Below, in pieces: positions 9,179-20,280 of a stretch of DNA of 64,000 nt. The translations under genes were made by a program, and so were the position numbers. Source of the stretch: Lysobacterales bacterium 63-13 (GTDB taxonomy: Bacteria; Pseudomonadota; Gammaproteobacteria; Xanthomonadales; Rhodanobacteraceae); the NCBI GenBank assembly GCA_001899855.1, contig MKWR01000021.1, forward strand, positions 1 to 64,000, in the 5' to 3' direction. The notes beneath the pieces are model-generated. The model was given only the letters and a program-made list of their open reading frames with translations, was not told the DNA's origin and did not search any database. Numbering within the stretch: position 1 is the first letter of the stretch; each line of letters starts with the position of its first letter.

Positions 9179-9667
9179 TCAGATCCGCGAGTGGCTCCAC
9201 GACAGCATGCGTCCGTCGCGATACGGCATGACGCCGTGGAATGTGCGCGGATCGGCATCGAAGACCAGCGGCAGGAAGTGGCGATCGCCTTCCCACAATG
9301 GCAGATCGAGGATGCGTTCGATGGCCACCCATTCCAGCGTGCCTTCGGCGTTTTGCGTCAGTGGCGTGCCGCTGAACTCCTCGATGAGGAAGATGAAGCC
9401 GAGCCAATCCTCGCCGAGCTTGCCGAAACCGGGCCAGCTGATCGTGCCGCGCAGGCTCATGCGCGTGCATTCGATGGCGGCTTCTTCGCGGATTTCGCGG
9501 CGCATGCAGGCGACGACGTCCTCGCCTGCATCCATCTTGCCGCCAAGGCCGTTGTACTTGCCCAGATGCTGGTCATTGGCGCGCGCGTTGCGGTGGATCA
9601 GCAGGACCTGGCGGCGATCGGCGGAAAGCACATAGCCGAGGGTGGCGACGATCGGGGTATACGGCAT
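9179..9667 (-). CDS. Nudix hydrolase, MutT-like
   Basis: This is a 162-residue Nudix (NTP diphosphatase) protein. The Nudix box is complete: GGKMDAGEDVVACMRREIREE at residues 42-62, with the metal-binding REIREE helix. LGKYNGLGGKMDAGED resembles the human MTH1 (8-oxo-dGTPase) type, so a nucleotide-pool sanitising role is plausible, but the substrate is not shown. I start at ATG 9667; TTG 9673 would add two residues. It is convergent with yhdP, 8 bp apart. Confidence 0.88.
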   Translation of the reverse strand: MPYTPIVATLGYVLSADRRQVLLIHRNARANDQHLGKYNGLGGKMDAGEDVVACMRREIREEAAIECTRMSLRGTISWPGFGKLGEDWLGFIFLIEEFSGTPLTQNAEGTLEWVAIERILDLPLWEGDRHFLPLVFDADPRTFHGVMPYRDGRMLSWSHSRI

Positions 9668-9753
9668 GGACAACGAACGGTTCGGTTGCGATCAGCCATT
9701 TTCGCAGATCCGGTCGCCTTGCCGGAAATCAGCGGCGATCGGCCTGTCCGATC

Positions 9754-10635
9754 ATGAGGGACCTGCGCCGTTCGGCCACCTGGAGTGGCATCTTTGCCAT
9801 CCTGCTGTGGTCGTCCCTGGCCTTGATGGCGGTGTTCACGGCCAGCCTGCCGCCTTTTGAGGTACTCGCCATCAGCTTTGCCATTGGCGGTCTGGCCTCG
9901 TTGCTGGCTTCCCCGGGCAGCCCGCGCGCGCGGCTTGATCGACTGCTGCAGCCGTGGCCGGCCTTTGTCCTCGCCCTGGCAGCCTTGTTCGGCTATCACG
10001 CCTTGTACTTCATCGCCTTCCGCCATGCCCCGGCCATCGAAGTCAACCTGATCAACTATCTGTGGCCGCTGCTGATCGTCGTCTTTGCCGCCTTCCTGCC
10101 CGGTGTGCGCCTGAAGCCCGGGCAATTGATCGGCACCGTGCTCGGCCTGGGCGGCGTCATCATCATGCTGGTGCAGGGGCGGGCGCTGGCAATCGATCCC
10201 GCGCATCTGCCGGGTTATGCCGCGGCATTCGCAGCGGCCTTGATCTGGTCGGGATATTCGGTGTTGAACCGTCGTCACGCCGGCGTGCCCAGCGCGGCGA
10301 TTGCCGGACCCTGCCTGCTGGTTGCGCTGCTTGCCGGTGTGGTGCATCTGCTCATCGAGCAGACGGTGGTGCCGGATCGTGCGCAGACCATCGTGCTCGT
10401 GCTGATGGGACTCGGCCCGGTCGGCGTGGCGTTCCGGCTCTGGGATCGCGGCACCAAACATGGCGACCTGGCCCTGCTTGGAACCTTGTCGTATGCGGCA
10501 CCGCTGCTGTCGAGCCTGCTCCTGCTCGGCAGTGGTCGCGTCGCCGCGCACTGGAGTCAGGCCGTGGCGCTGGGATTGCTCCTGCTTGGCGCGTGGATCA
10601 GCGTGCGCGCATCCCGTGCGGATGCCGCCACTTGA
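9754..10635 (+). CDS. EamA/DMT-family transporter
   Basis: This is a 293-residue inner-membrane protein of the drug/metabolite transporter superfamily, with about ten hydrophobic segments arranged as two EamA repeats. The pattern (ATWSGIFAILLWSSLALM at the start, FGYHALYFIAFRHAPAIEVNLINYLWPLLIVV in the first repeat) is that of the YddG-like branch, which exports aromatic amino acids in enterobacteria. The substrate here is inferred only. The last segment ends in a basic tail (ISVRASRADAAT). Confidence 0.85.
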   Translation: MRDLRRSATWSGIFAILLWSSLALMAVFTASLPPFEVLAISFAIGGLASLLASPGSPRARLDRLLQPWPAFVLALAALFGYHALYFIAFRHAPAIEVNLINYLWPLLIVVFAAFLPGVRLKPGQLIGTVLGLGGVIIMLVQGRALAIDPAHLPGYAAAFAAALIWSGYSVLNRRHAGVPSAAIAGPCLLVALLAGVVHLLIEQTVVPDRAQTIVLVLMGLGPVGVAFRLWDRGTKHGDLALLGTLSYAAPLLSSLLLLGSGRVAAHWSQAVALGLLLLGAWISVRASRADAAT

Positions 10636-10646
10636 TCAACGTTGCG

Positions 10647-10943
10647 CTAGGCGTGCGCCTTTTGCGAGGCGGCAAATGCGGCAAGCTGCTCGGCGCTGGC
10701 TTCGCGCTGGTGTTTGGCCTTCCACGCGGCAAACGGCTCGCCGTAGATGATTTCGCGTGCCTGTTCCTTGTCCAGCGATTGGCCGCGCTGCTCGGCGGCT
10801 TCGCGATACCAGTCGGCAAGGCAATTGCGACAGAATCCGGCGTGGGTCATCAGATCGATGTTCTGCACGTCGCTGCGCGTGTGCAGGTGCTGCAACAGGC
10901 GACGAAACGCGGCGGCTTCGAGTTCGGTGGCGATGTCGTTCAT
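10647..10943 (-). CDS. DUF1244 family protein
   Basis: This is a 98-residue protein of unknown function. The conserved core LMTHAGFCRNCLADWYREAAE, with two Cys, followed by AREIIYGEPFAAWK, identifies the DUF1244 family, found widely in proteobacteria. It is soluble and helical. I start at MNDIATELE (ATG 10943); the longer frame upstream is unconserved. It is divergent from folD. Confidence 0.85.
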   Translation of the reverse strand: MNDIATELEAAAFRRLLQHLHTRSDVQNIDLMTHAGFCRNCLADWYREAAEQRGQSLDKEQAREIIYGEPFAAWKAKHQREASAEQLAAFAASQKAHA

Positions 10944-11053
10944 GGGAGGTCTCGATCGGCAGTGGCCTGGCGGCGGGATGCCGGAATCCCGGCATCCGAA
11001 TTTGAGCGCGTTGGCATCGACATGGATAATGCACGCATTCCCATGGAGTATCG

Positions 11054-11908
11054 ATGAGCGCACGTCTGCTGGACGGCAAGCGGATTGCCGATGAATTGCT
11101 CGACCGCCTGGCTGCGCGGGTGCAGGCGCGCGTGCGCGCCGGCAAGCCGCGACCGGGGCTGGCGGTGATCCTGGTCGGCAACGAGGCGGCCTCGGCCGTG
11201 TATGTGCGCAACAAGCGGCGCGCCTGTGAGCGGGTCGGTTTCTCGTCGCTGGCGTTCGACTTGCCGGAAACCACGCCTGAAGCCGAATTGGCGGCGCTGA
11301 TCGATCGCCTGAACGCCGATCCTGCCGTGCACGGCATCCTCGTCCAGTTGCCGCTGCCCAAGCATGTCGATGCCAATGCCCTGATCAACCGCATCGATCC
11401 GCACAAGGATGTCGATGGCTTCCAGGCCGAGAACGTCGGCCGTCTGGTGCTGCGCCAACGCGGCTTGCGGCCGTGCACCTCGAAAGGCGTGATGACCCTG
11501 CTCGCCAATACCGATCGCCCGGTGCGCGGCAAGCACGCGGTGGTCGTCGGCGTGTCCAATCATGTCGGGCGCCCGCTGGTGCTCGAGTTCCTGCTGGCCG
11601 GTTGCACGACCACGGTCTGCCATCGCTTCACCGAGGACCTGCCGGGTTTCATCGCTGCCGCCGACATCCTCGTCGTTGCCGTCGGCCGCCCCGGCCTGGT
11701 TCGCGGCGAGTGGATCAAGCGCGGTGCCACGGTGATCGATGTCGGCATCAACCGTCGCGACGATGGCAGCCTGACCGGCGATGTCGAGTTTGCCGCCGCT
11801 GCCGAGCGCGCGGCCTGGATCACCCCGGTACCCGGCGGCGTCGGCCCGATGACCGTCGCCACGCTGATGGAAAACACCCTCGAAGCCGCCGAGACGTTTT
11901 TCGACTGA
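11054..11908 (+). CDS. folD: Bifunctional methylene-THF dehydrogenase/cyclohydrolase
   Basis: This is a 284-residue FolD, which converts 5,10-methylene-THF to 10-formyl-THF via NADP-dependent dehydrogenase and cyclohydrolase steps, supplying purine and initiator-Met formylation. The catalytic [13 protein letters not shown] (Tyr…Lys), the [10 protein letters not shown] loop, the KDVDGF signature and the nucleotide-binding GVSNHVGRP are present. [16 protein letters not shown] near the C-terminus is the second family signature. The length is normal. It is convergent with the sulfatase-like gene (stops 1 bp apart). Confidence 0.96.
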   Translation: MSARLLDGKRIADELLDRLAARVQARVRAGKPRPGLAVILVGNEAASAVYVRNKRRACERVGFSSLAFDLPETTPEAELAALIDRLNADPAVHGILVQLPLPKHVDANALINRIDPHKDVDGFQAENVGRLVLRQRGLRPCTSKGVMTLLANTDRPVRGKHAVVVGVSNHVGRPLVLEFLLAGCTTTVCHRFTEDLPGFIAAADILVVAVGRPGLVRGEWIKRGATVIDVGINRRDDGSLTGDVEFAAAAERAAWITPVPGGVGPMTVATLMENTLEAAETFFD

Positions 11909-11909
11909 T

Positions 11910-13733
11910 TCAGCGCTTGCCGGCCTGGCGCACGCGCAGGCCGCGTGCGGCGGCCTCGGCACGCTGCACGTTGATCCACGCGGCAATGTGTTCCGCATCG
12001 GCTGGAGCTTCACCGAGCCAGCGGCTTTCATCGCCATCCAGCAGGAATCCCGACACGCTGTCGTCCTCGTAGATGTCGATGCGGTTGCGATCATCGCCGC
12101 GTGCATGCACGACGATGGCCGGTGCTTGCGGATCGCTGCGCAGGAAATTCCCGCTGTAGGCGGAGCGGCAATGTTCCGCGCCAAACTGCCAGGCCAGCGA
12201 GGGCAACAGGTCGGTCTGCTGGAAGGCATCCTCGACCACCGCCGGCATCTCCACCTTGCCACTGACCACCATCGGCACCCGCGCGTAGGCGCGCTCGCCA
12301 TGCGCGGCGAATTCATCCTCGTGCAGCGGCGTCATGGTGCGGTGATCGCCCATGACGATGAGCACGCCATGGTCGAGAAAGCCGCGCTGGCGCAAGGCCT
12401 CGTGGAAAACGCCGATCTGTTCGTCGACATATCGAAACGATCGCTCGGGATCGACCTTGTGGCTGCGCGGATCGAGAAAGGGCGGATGGCTGCTCACCGT
12501 CAGCAACACCGAGACAAACGGTTTGGCCGTGTCGCGATGGTCGAGCCAGTCGAGGAAGCGCTGGTAGAAGACGCTGTCCTCGACGGAGTTGAACTGCCAG
12601 CGCTCGCGCCCCGCATACCAGGGATCATCGGCACCGGAAATCGTGTCGAAGCCGATCTGCCTGAGCCAGCGGCCGAGATCGAGAAAACCGGTATCGCCGG
12701 GGGTGAAGAAGGCTGATTCATAGCCATTGGCCGTGGCCAGGCCAGGCAGGGAACCGCGGCGCTCGGCAAAGTGGTCGAAGGTGTATTCGAGCACGCCGGG
12801 TGGATAGATCGGCAACTGGCCGCTGCCAATGGCGACTTCGGCACCGCTGGTGGTGAAGCCGTTGGCGTAGAAACGCGTGAAATAGTGGTTGTCGCGGGCA
12901 ATCGCGTCGAGTCGCGGCGTCCAGTCGACTGCACCGCCGAGCAGTCGGCTTTGCCAGGACGACAGGGATTCGACGAGGACGACAATGACACTGGGTCGCT
13001 GCGGTTGCGCGTTGCGCTCGCACTGCTGCGGCACGGCGGCGGCGAGCGTTCGTTGCGTGTCGAGGAATCCAGCACTGAACGGGCGCACGCTGGTTTGCGG
13101 CAGGTTGACCGTCAGGACGTTGTCGATCAACACGGCGTGGACATAGTGCACCGGGTCGCGCAAGTGGATCACCAGGGCAGCCACGGCGCTGCACAGCGCA
13201 AGCACGCCGAATATCCGCGCCATGCGTGGCCGTGGTCGTGCGGAAACACTGGCCAGCACGGGCAGGGCGAGCAGAAGCAGCGCACCCGCCAGCTTGAGCC
13301 AGCCCCAGGGCGCGTGCAGGTTTGCCTCGAGCACGCTCCAGTTGGCCGCGAATTCCCCGCCGAATCGGCCGATATCGCCGAGATGCAGGCGCTGGTTGAG
13401 CAGGTCGAAGATGACCAGGTCGGCCGCCGCGATCGCCAGCAGGGCAAATGCCAGCAGGATCAGGAGACCGCGCAGCAGGCGTCGCCGGCTCAGCGCAACC
13501 AGGGCCATCAGGCCAAGCAGGCCGGCCCACAGCCAGGCGTCGGCACCGAGGGCAGGGGCGACGAAGCAGCCGTGGCAACCGGTGTAGGTGCCGACTATCG
13601 CATCAACCAGCCAGGCGCGGCCAAGGAACAGCAGCGCCGCAGCGAGCACGATGCCGACCAGGGCAATGCCCTGGGCAAGGTCGGCCAATCGATGCCTGCG
13701 TTCGGGTCTGGAGGGGATCGGGCTGGTCTGCAT
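11910..13733 (-). CDS. LTA synthase-like membrane sulfatase-fold protein
   Basis: This is a 607-residue inner-membrane enzyme of the alkaline-phosphatase superfamily, of the phosphoglycerol/phosphoethanolamine transferase type. About five N-terminal membrane segments (residues 20-200) precede a periplasmic catalytic domain that starts PSVIVVLVESLSSWQS, where the Glu binds metal. The nucleophile Thr lies in FYANGFTTSGAEVAIGSG, and VMGDHRTMTPL carries the downstream metal ligands. A Gram-negative bacterium has no lipoteichoic acid, so the role is probably glycerophosphate or phosphoethanolamine transfer to a periplasmic glycan or lipid; this is inferred. Confidence 0.82.
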   Translation of the reverse strand: MQTSPIPSRPERRHRLADLAQGIALVGIVLAAALLFLGRAWLVDAIVGTYTGCHGCFVAPALGADAWLWAGLLGLMALVALSRRRLLRGLLILLAFALLAIAAADLVIFDLLNQRLHLGDIGRFGGEFAANWSVLEANLHAPWGWLKLAGALLLLALPVLASVSARPRPRMARIFGVLALCSAVAALVIHLRDPVHYVHAVLIDNVLTVNLPQTSVRPFSAGFLDTQRTLAAAVPQQCERNAQPQRPSVIVVLVESLSSWQSRLLGGAVDWTPRLDAIARDNHYFTRFYANGFTTSGAEVAIGSGQLPIYPPGVLEYTFDHFAERRGSLPGLATANGYESAFFTPGDTGFLDLGRWLRQIGFDTISGADDPWYAGRERWQFNSVEDSVFYQRFLDWLDHRDTAKPFVSVLLTVSSHPPFLDPRSHKVDPERSFRYVDEQIGVFHEALRQRGFLDHGVLIVMGDHRTMTPLHEDEFAAHGERAYARVPMVVSGKVEMPAVVEDAFQQTDLLPSLAWQFGAEHCRSAYSGNFLRSDPQAPAIVVHARGDDRNRIDIYEDDSVSGFLLDGDESRWLGEAPADAEHIAAWINVQRAEAAARGLRVRQAGKR

Positions 13734-13765
13734 TGGCGGGAGCAGGGGCGAAACCGATAGAATAG

Positions 13766-15247
<1,482 letters not shown>

Positions 15248-15260
15248 TTGAATGCCGAGA

Positions 15261-15358
15261 TTCGGCATTCGGGATTCGGGATTGGCAGGTGCAAAACACA
15301 GCAACGAGGCAGCAATGTCAGTGGTTTCCGAATCCCGAATCCCGAATCCCGAATCCCG
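15261..15358. repeat. Inverted GGGATTC/GAATCCC tandem repeat flanking the guaA start
   Basis: The left arm (about 15261-15284) holds GGCATTCGGGATTCGGGATT; the right arm (about 15327-15358) holds GAATCCC in tandem. The two arms are complementary over most of their length, so the mRNA could fold into a long hairpin. The guaA Shine-Dalgarno and ATG (15315) lie in its loop, and the right arm is translated. Short GGATTCG-type tandem repeats are common in Xanthomonadales intergenic DNA. Confidence 0.8.
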
Positions 15359-16919
15359 GCTGCACAGCGACAAGATCCTCATCCTCGATTTCGGTGCGCA
15401 GTACACGCAGCTGATTGCGCGGCGCATCCGCGAGCTGGGCGTGTATTGCGAAATCTGGGCCTGGGATCATGATCCGGCCGAGATTGCCGCGTTCGGTGCG
15501 AAGGGCATCGTGCTTTCGGGTGGGCCGGAATCCACCACCCTCGCCGGAGCACCGCGCGCTCCGCAGCAGGTTTTCGACAGCGGCCTGCCGATCCTCGGCA
15601 TCTGCTATGGCATGCAGACGCTGGCTGCCCAGCTTGGTGGCTCGACCGAAGCCGCGGATGCTCGCGAATTTGGCCATGCCGAAGTGGAAGTAGTGGCAAA
15701 AGATGAATTGCTGCATGGCCTCAACGATCATCCCGGGCTGCCGCCACGGCTGGATGTCTGGATGAGCCATGGCGATCACGTCGCCTCTGCACCTCCCGGC
15801 TTCGTCGTCACCGCACGCACCGAGCGCATCCCGGTCGCCGCGATGGCCAACGAGGACAAGCGCTGGTACGGCGTGCAGTTCCATCCGGAGGTCACCCATA
15901 CGCGCCAGGGTGAAACCCTGCTGCGCCGCTTTGTCGTCGACATCTGCGGCTGCCGCACGCTGTGGACCGCAGCCAACATCATCGACGACCAGATTGCCCG
16001 CGTGCGCGAAAAGGTCGGCACGGATGAAGTCGTCCTCGGCCTCTCTGGCGGTGTCGATTCCTCGGTTGTCGCCGCCCTGCTGCATCGGGCGATCGGCGAG
16101 CAGCTGACCTGCGTCTTCGTCGACACCGGCCTGCTGCGCTGGCAGGAAGGCGATCAGGTCATGGCCATGTTCGCCGAGCACATGGGCGTCAAGGTCATCC
16201 GTGTCAACGCCGCCGAGCGCTATTTCAGCGCGCTCGCAGGCGTCAGCGACCCGGAAGCCAAGCGCAAGATCATCGGCAACCTGTTCATCGAGATCTTCGA
16301 CGAGGAATCCGCGAAGCTCGCCAATGCACGCTGGCTGGCGCAGGGCACGATCTATCCCGATGTCATCGAATCGGCCGGCAGCGGTACCGGCAAGGCGCAC
16401 GTGATCAAGAGCCATCACAACGTTGGCGGCCTGCCGGCGCACATGAAGCTCGGCCTCGTCGAACCCCTGCGCGAGCTGTTCAAGGATGAAGTGCGCCGAC
16501 TCGGCGTGGAGCTCGGCCTGCCGCGGGCGATGGTCTACCGCCACCCGTTCCCTGGCCCGGGTCTCGGCGTGCGCATCCTCGGTGAAGTGAAGCGCGAATA
16601 CGCCGAACTGCTCGCCCGCGCCGATGCGATCTTCATCGAGGAATTGCGCAAGGCCGATCTCTACGACAAGACCAGCCAGGCTTTCGCCGTGTTCCTGCCG
16701 GTGAAATCGGTCGGCGTGGTCGGCGACGCCCGTGCCTACGAATGGGTCATCGCCCTGCGCGCGGTGGAAACCATCGACTTCATGACCGCGCACTGGGCGC
16801 ATCTACCCTACGACTTCCTCGGCACCGTCTCCAACCGCATCATCAACGAACTGCGCGGCATCTCCCGCGTGGTCTACGACATCAGCGGCAAGCCACCGGC
16901 GACGATCGAGTGGGAGTGA
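15315..16919 (+). CDS. guaA: GMP synthase (glutamine-hydrolysing)
   Basis: This is a 534-residue GMP synthase (E. coli: 525) that converts XMP to GMP with glutamine and ATP. It has the class I amidotransferase domain (Cys in GICYGMQTL, His-Glu in [10 protein letters not shown]), the ATP-pyrophosphatase P-loop LSGGVDSSV and the C-terminal dimerisation domain ([16 protein letters not shown]…[19 protein letters not shown]). The start is ATG 15315 with GAGG upstream. Residues 6-15 ([10 protein letters not shown]) are the translation of an inserted GAATCCC tandem repeat; they lie ahead of the conserved [14 protein letters not shown] and appear tolerated. Confidence 0.96.
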   Translation: MSVVSESRIPNPESRLHSDKILILDFGAQYTQLIARRIRELGVYCEIWAWDHDPAEIAAFGAKGIVLSGGPESTTLAGAPRAPQQVFDSGLPILGICYGMQTLAAQLGGSTEAADAREFGHAEVEVVAKDELLHGLNDHPGLPPRLDVWMSHGDHVASAPPGFVVTARTERIPVAAMANEDKRWYGVQFHPEVTHTRQGETLLRRFVVDICGCRTLWTAANIIDDQIARVREKVGTDEVVLGLSGGVDSSVVAALLHRAIGEQLTCVFVDTGLLRWQEGDQVMAMFAEHMGVKVIRVNAAERYFSALAGVSDPEAKRKIIGNLFIEIFDEESAKLANARWLAQGTIYPDVIESAGSGTGKAHVIKSHHNVGGLPAHMKLGLVEPLRELFKDEVRRLGVELGLPRAMVYRHPFPGPGLGVRILGEVKREYAELLARADAIFIEELRKADLYDKTSQAFAVFLPVKSVGVVGDARAYEWVIALRAVETIDFMTAHWAHLPYDFLGTVSNRIINELRGISRVVYDISGKPPATIEWE

Positions 16920-16968
16920 GCGTCCGTTCGCGACAGAAGTCATGGGATTCGCTCAAGGGGATTCTTCA

Positions 16969-17784
16969 ATGTCAGTTGAGCAAGAAGTAAAGGAATCGCG
17001 TGTTGCTGTTCTGGTGGATTGCGACAACGTGCCACCAGTGATCCTGGATCATGCCCTGCGCTTTGTTGCACGCTTCGGGCGGGTGGTCGTTCGACGCGGC
17101 TACGGCAATTCGGGAACGCTCGCCAGCAATCGCTGGCAGGACGAACTGGTCCACCAGGCTTTCACCCCGTGCCTTCAATATCAGTATGCGAGCGGAAAGA
17201 ACACGGCCGATATTGCCTTGGCACTGGATGCGCTGGAGCTTCTGTTCGATGACAAGGTGGATACATTCTGCTTCGTCACCAGCGACTCCGACTTTGCGTA
17301 TCTCTGCCGCAAGCTCCGTGAGCGTGGTGCGACCGTTTGCATCGTAGGCGAAGGCAAGACGCCTCCGGCGCTACGCAATGCCAGCGACCACTTCTCCGAA
17401 TGGAAGCCGGAAATTGCGAACGTTCTTTCCGATAGCGATGCATCAGCCGTTTCAATCGTTGTCGGAGCTGGACCCAAGACGAGCGATCAGGCCTCAAAGC
17501 CAGGAAAGCAACGTCCATTGTTCGTGGTGCGCGCGGTGGCAGCCATGGCAGCCGATTCGCCAGAAGGAAAGGTCGCATTGAGCACGCTCGGCCACTACTT
17601 GCGGCGAACTGATCCCGGCTTCTCGCCAGATAGTTACGGTTACTCAGGATTGCTCGAAATGCTAAAGACCTACGATCTGCTTCATTTGACTCAGGAGCAC
17701 GGCGGGCATTGGACTGTCAAGCTGCATCAGGAGAGCATCAACCGTATGCCGTTCAACCCGGTAACCGGCAAGCCGAACGCCTGA
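16969..17784 (+). CDS. NYN domain protein with C-terminal LOTUS/OST-HTH domain
   Basis: This is a 271-residue putative ribonuclease of the NYN (PIN-like, LabA) family. Acidic residues that would bind the metal are visible at VDCDN (D17, D19), ADIALALDA (D81) and VTSDSDFAYL (D106, D108). A linker (about 150-180) leads to a LOTUS/OST-HTH domain (ALSTLGHYLRRTDPGFSPDSYG…HWTVKL), which binds RNA in other proteins. The start is ATG 16969 with AAGGGG eight bases upstream. GC is noticeably lower than in guaA and tadA on either side, suggesting acquisition. Targets are unknown; related proteins have been linked to RNA turnover and phage defence, but no partner gene is adjacent. Confidence 0.85.
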   Translation: MSVEQEVKESRVAVLVDCDNVPPVILDHALRFVARFGRVVVRRGYGNSGTLASNRWQDELVHQAFTPCLQYQYASGKNTADIALALDALELLFDDKVDTFCFVTSDSDFAYLCRKLRERGATVCIVGEGKTPPALRNASDHFSEWKPEIANVLSDSDASAVSIVVGAGPKTSDQASKPGKQRPLFVVRAVAAMAADSPEGKVALSTLGHYLRRTDPGFSPDSYGYSGLLEMLKTYDLLHLTQEHGGHWTVKLHQESINRMPFNPVTGKPNA

Positions 17785-17909
17785 TCAAGGACCGAAAATC
17801 TTCGGAACGTAGAAGAACCCGGGCAAACCAGACTGCGTTTCCACGTCCTGGCAGAAGTCCGCTCTGGCCGTGGCCAACGAACTGCAAGTCCGGGTAGGGT
17901 GATGATCGA

Positions 17910-18419
17910 ATGGGAATCGAAAGCGACAATCCACAATCAGATGATCGAGTTGTGCCTCCGAAATTCAGTGCTGTTGATCTGCGCTGGATGGGGCGCGCGC
18001 TGGAACTCGCCGCGCATGCGCGCGATGCGGATGCTGAGGTGCCGGTCGGTGCCGTGCTGGTTGTCGACGGGCAGGTGATTGGCGAAGGCTGGAACCGCAA
18101 CATCACGCTCAATGATCCGAGTGCGCACGCCGAGATCCTTGCCTTGCGCGATGCCGGCGCCAAGCTCGGCAACTACCGTTTTCCGGGTGCGACCCTGTAC
18201 GCGACACTGGAGCCGTGCGCGATGTGCGCGATGGCCCTGGTGCATGCGCGGGTCGCGCGGGTCGTGTATGCCGCAGCGGATCCGAAAACTGGTGCTGCGG
18301 GCAGCGTGTTCGATACCTTGATCTCGCCGCTGCACAACCATCGCATCGAGGTGGCGGCCGGTCTGCTCGCCGATGAAAGCGGCACGATGTTGCGCGAGTT
18401 TTTCCGCAGCCGTCGCTAG
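17910..18419 (+). CDS. tadA: tRNA-specific adenosine deaminase
   Basis: This is a 169-residue enzyme that deaminates A34 to inosine in tRNA-Arg(ACG), needed to read CGN codons. The zinc-site motifs are complete: HAE at residues 73-75 (catalytic Glu75) and PCAMC (Cys103, Cys106). VPVGAVLVVDGQVIGEGWNRN and the ADPKTGAAGSVFDTL segment are typical. The first 20 residues are poorly conserved, so an internal start is possible. The 125-bp gap before it shows no feature I can support. Confidence 0.94.
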   Translation: MGIESDNPQSDDRVVPPKFSAVDLRWMGRALELAAHARDADAEVPVGAVLVVDGQVIGEGWNRNITLNDPSAHAEILALRDAGAKLGNYRFPGATLYATLEPCAMCAMALVHARVARVVYAAADPKTGAAGSVFDTLISPLHNHRIEVAAGLLADESGTMLREFFRSRR

Positions 18420-18595
18420 CTTGCCGGCAGCCGGATGGTGGATGCGCTGCGCCAATCCAGCCTGCGCATGGGCGCGATCGATCTGGGTGGAACGCAGGGC
18501 GGACACGCTTGGCGCATCCGCTGACCCTGCGTGGCGATCGGCATGCGCCGGCGCGTGGCCGGATCGCGCTTGAGTGAGCGCGACTGCGCAGATGC

Positions 18596-20053
18596 CTAGT
18601 CGAAGCCGTTGGCGAAGATCCGCACCGGTGCCTCGTAAGCGCCCACATCGCAAAGTGCGATGCCGTCGCCGTCGCCATCCTGCGGGCGTGGCATGCCACG
18701 GGCGTCGTATGTGATGCACAGTTCCTGCCCCAGCGCGGGATCGATGGCGGGCGATCCATAGGCGGGAGCCAGCGTGGCAGGGAACACCGAACGGTCCAGT
18801 GCCAGCGAACCGGTGGGACCGATGCTGCCGCCAGACGCGGAAAGCACGCCGCATGTGCTCTCGAACAGGTTGGCACTGGTCGGGCCGGTCAGGACGATGG
18901 ATTCCAACGCACAACTCGTCCCCGAACCGGCGGCGGTGGGGCCGAACAGCGACCATGCCCACTCCGTCACCTCCACGCCGCTCAGCGCCAGATTCGCGCC
19001 GATGGCGGCCTGGTTGCCCGTGAAGCTCAGGTGTCGGGCACCCAGTTCACCTGGCGCCAACGCGAACAGCGCACCTCCGGCGCCGTCGTTGGCGCGATTG
19101 CCGCTGAAGCTGACATTGAGCATGGCCAGGCGCCCGCCCTGGCTGACCAGCGCTCCGCCGCCGATGGTCTCGCCGGAAACGTTGTTGTCGATGAAGCCGA
19201 CATTGGTGATGTCCAGCAAACACTCGCTTTCCAGGCATGCCACCACCGCCGCGCCGCCAGCCGAGAGTGCGCCGTCGGCATCGGCATCAATCACGCGATT
19301 GGATTCAAACTCGACGTTTTTGAGCAACGCCAGCGAGGTCGTGGCCGCATATGCGGCCCCGCCCAGTCCCTGCACCACACCGCCCACACGCTCCGCCACG
19401 TTGTCGGAAAAGCGCGTGGAGGTGATATTGACGCGCTGGCCATTGAGCGCGACCGCGCCGCCGAACATGTCCCTCCGATTGCTGTTGCCGACGACGCCGA
19501 TACTGTTGCCTTCGAAAATGCTGTTGTCGATGAACGTGGTGCTGCCGGCGCTGAACCAGGCGATCGCACCGCCGTAGGCATTGCCCTGGTTGGCGACGGC
19601 CTTGCAGCCTTCGAAACGCGATTCGTAAACGAGGAGATCGGTGCCGGTGGCAGGGGAGGAATACCACAGGCATCCGCCCACTCCCGTCGTTGTGCGCCCG
19701 CGCTGGAAGGTGAGGCCGCGCAAGGTGATTTCGCGCGTACCAGCTGCCACCGTGAGGATACGCACGGCGTTGCGTCCATCCAGCACCGGCGCACGGCCAT
19801 TGCCTTCGATCTTCAGGATGTCGTTCGACCACGTTGGCAACGTGGTCTGCAGTTCGATGACGCCGCCAACAGGGAACGGCGCATTGAACTGGATGACGCG
19901 GGGATACGTGGTATCCGTGCCCGCATCGATCAGCGCCTGCCGCAGCGAACCCGCGCCGCTGTCGGCGGTGCTGGTGACGCTGAAGGTGGCCGCTTGCGAG
20001 AGCAGGGGCAGCGTGAAGGCGAGGACGACGGGCCATGGGCAGAAGCGACGCAT
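18596..20053 (-). CDS. Secreted beta-helix repeat protein with IFANGFD tail
   Basis: This is a 485-residue exported protein. A signal peptide (MRRFCPWPVVLAFTLPLLSQA) precedes ATFSVTSTADSGAGSLRQALIDA, the opening typical of 'choice-of-anchor Q' or parallel beta-helix proteins. Repeated Gly-Gly-Ala and N-rich turns (NSIFEGNSIG, FSDNVAERVGG, SFSGNRANDGAGGALF) look like right-handed helix coils. The C-terminus is DVGAYEAPVRIFANGFD; tails of the form IFANGFD/E recur on many secreted proteins of Dokdonella and relatives and may be a sorting or anchoring signal. The substrate is unknown. It is divergent from the sigma factor-kinase pair. Confidence 0.75.
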   Translation of the reverse strand: MRRFCPWPVVLAFTLPLLSQAATFSVTSTADSGAGSLRQALIDAGTDTTYPRVIQFNAPFPVGGVIELQTTLPTWSNDILKIEGNGRAPVLDGRNAVRILTVAAGTREITLRGLTFQRGRTTTGVGGCLWYSSPATGTDLLVYESRFEGCKAVANQGNAYGGAIAWFSAGSTTFIDNSIFEGNSIGVVGNSNRRDMFGGAVALNGQRVNITSTRFSDNVAERVGGVVQGLGGAAYAATTSLALLKNVEFESNRVIDADADGALSAGGAAVVACLESECLLDITNVGFIDNNVSGETIGGGALVSQGGRLAMLNVSFSGNRANDGAGGALFALAPGELGARHLSFTGNQAAIGANLALSGVEVTEWAWSLFGPTAAGSGTSCALESIVLTGPTSANLFESTCGVLSASGGSIGPTGSLALDRSVFPATLAPAYGSPAIDPALGQELCITYDARGMPRPQDGDGDGIALCDVGAYEAPVRIFANGFD

Positions 20054-20280
20054 GTACACACTCCGGAAATTCGACGACGAGACGGAAAAAACAGGAAACA
20101 GCGCCGAAACCGGACAGGGCTCGGACTTCGTCACGGCTGCGAAGTTGCGAGCCCGGCGTGGATGCTGCCCGGGAGCCTTCGCGGCAAGAAGCCGACCCGG
20201 CTGCAAGCACGCCAGGCGAATCCGCGATTGCGCCTCGCCACGTGCGAAATGACGCCACAAAACCCCCTACACTCCCGCGC

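Noticed and set aside
15318-16802. 494-residue minus-strand ORF opposite guaA
   Set aside because: It is a shadow of guaA, whose active-site motifs are all on the plus strand.
17785-17909. Small RNA or coding gene in the NYN-tadA gap
   Set aside because: No frame with a ribosome site, hairpin pair or promoter stands out; only short frames were seen.
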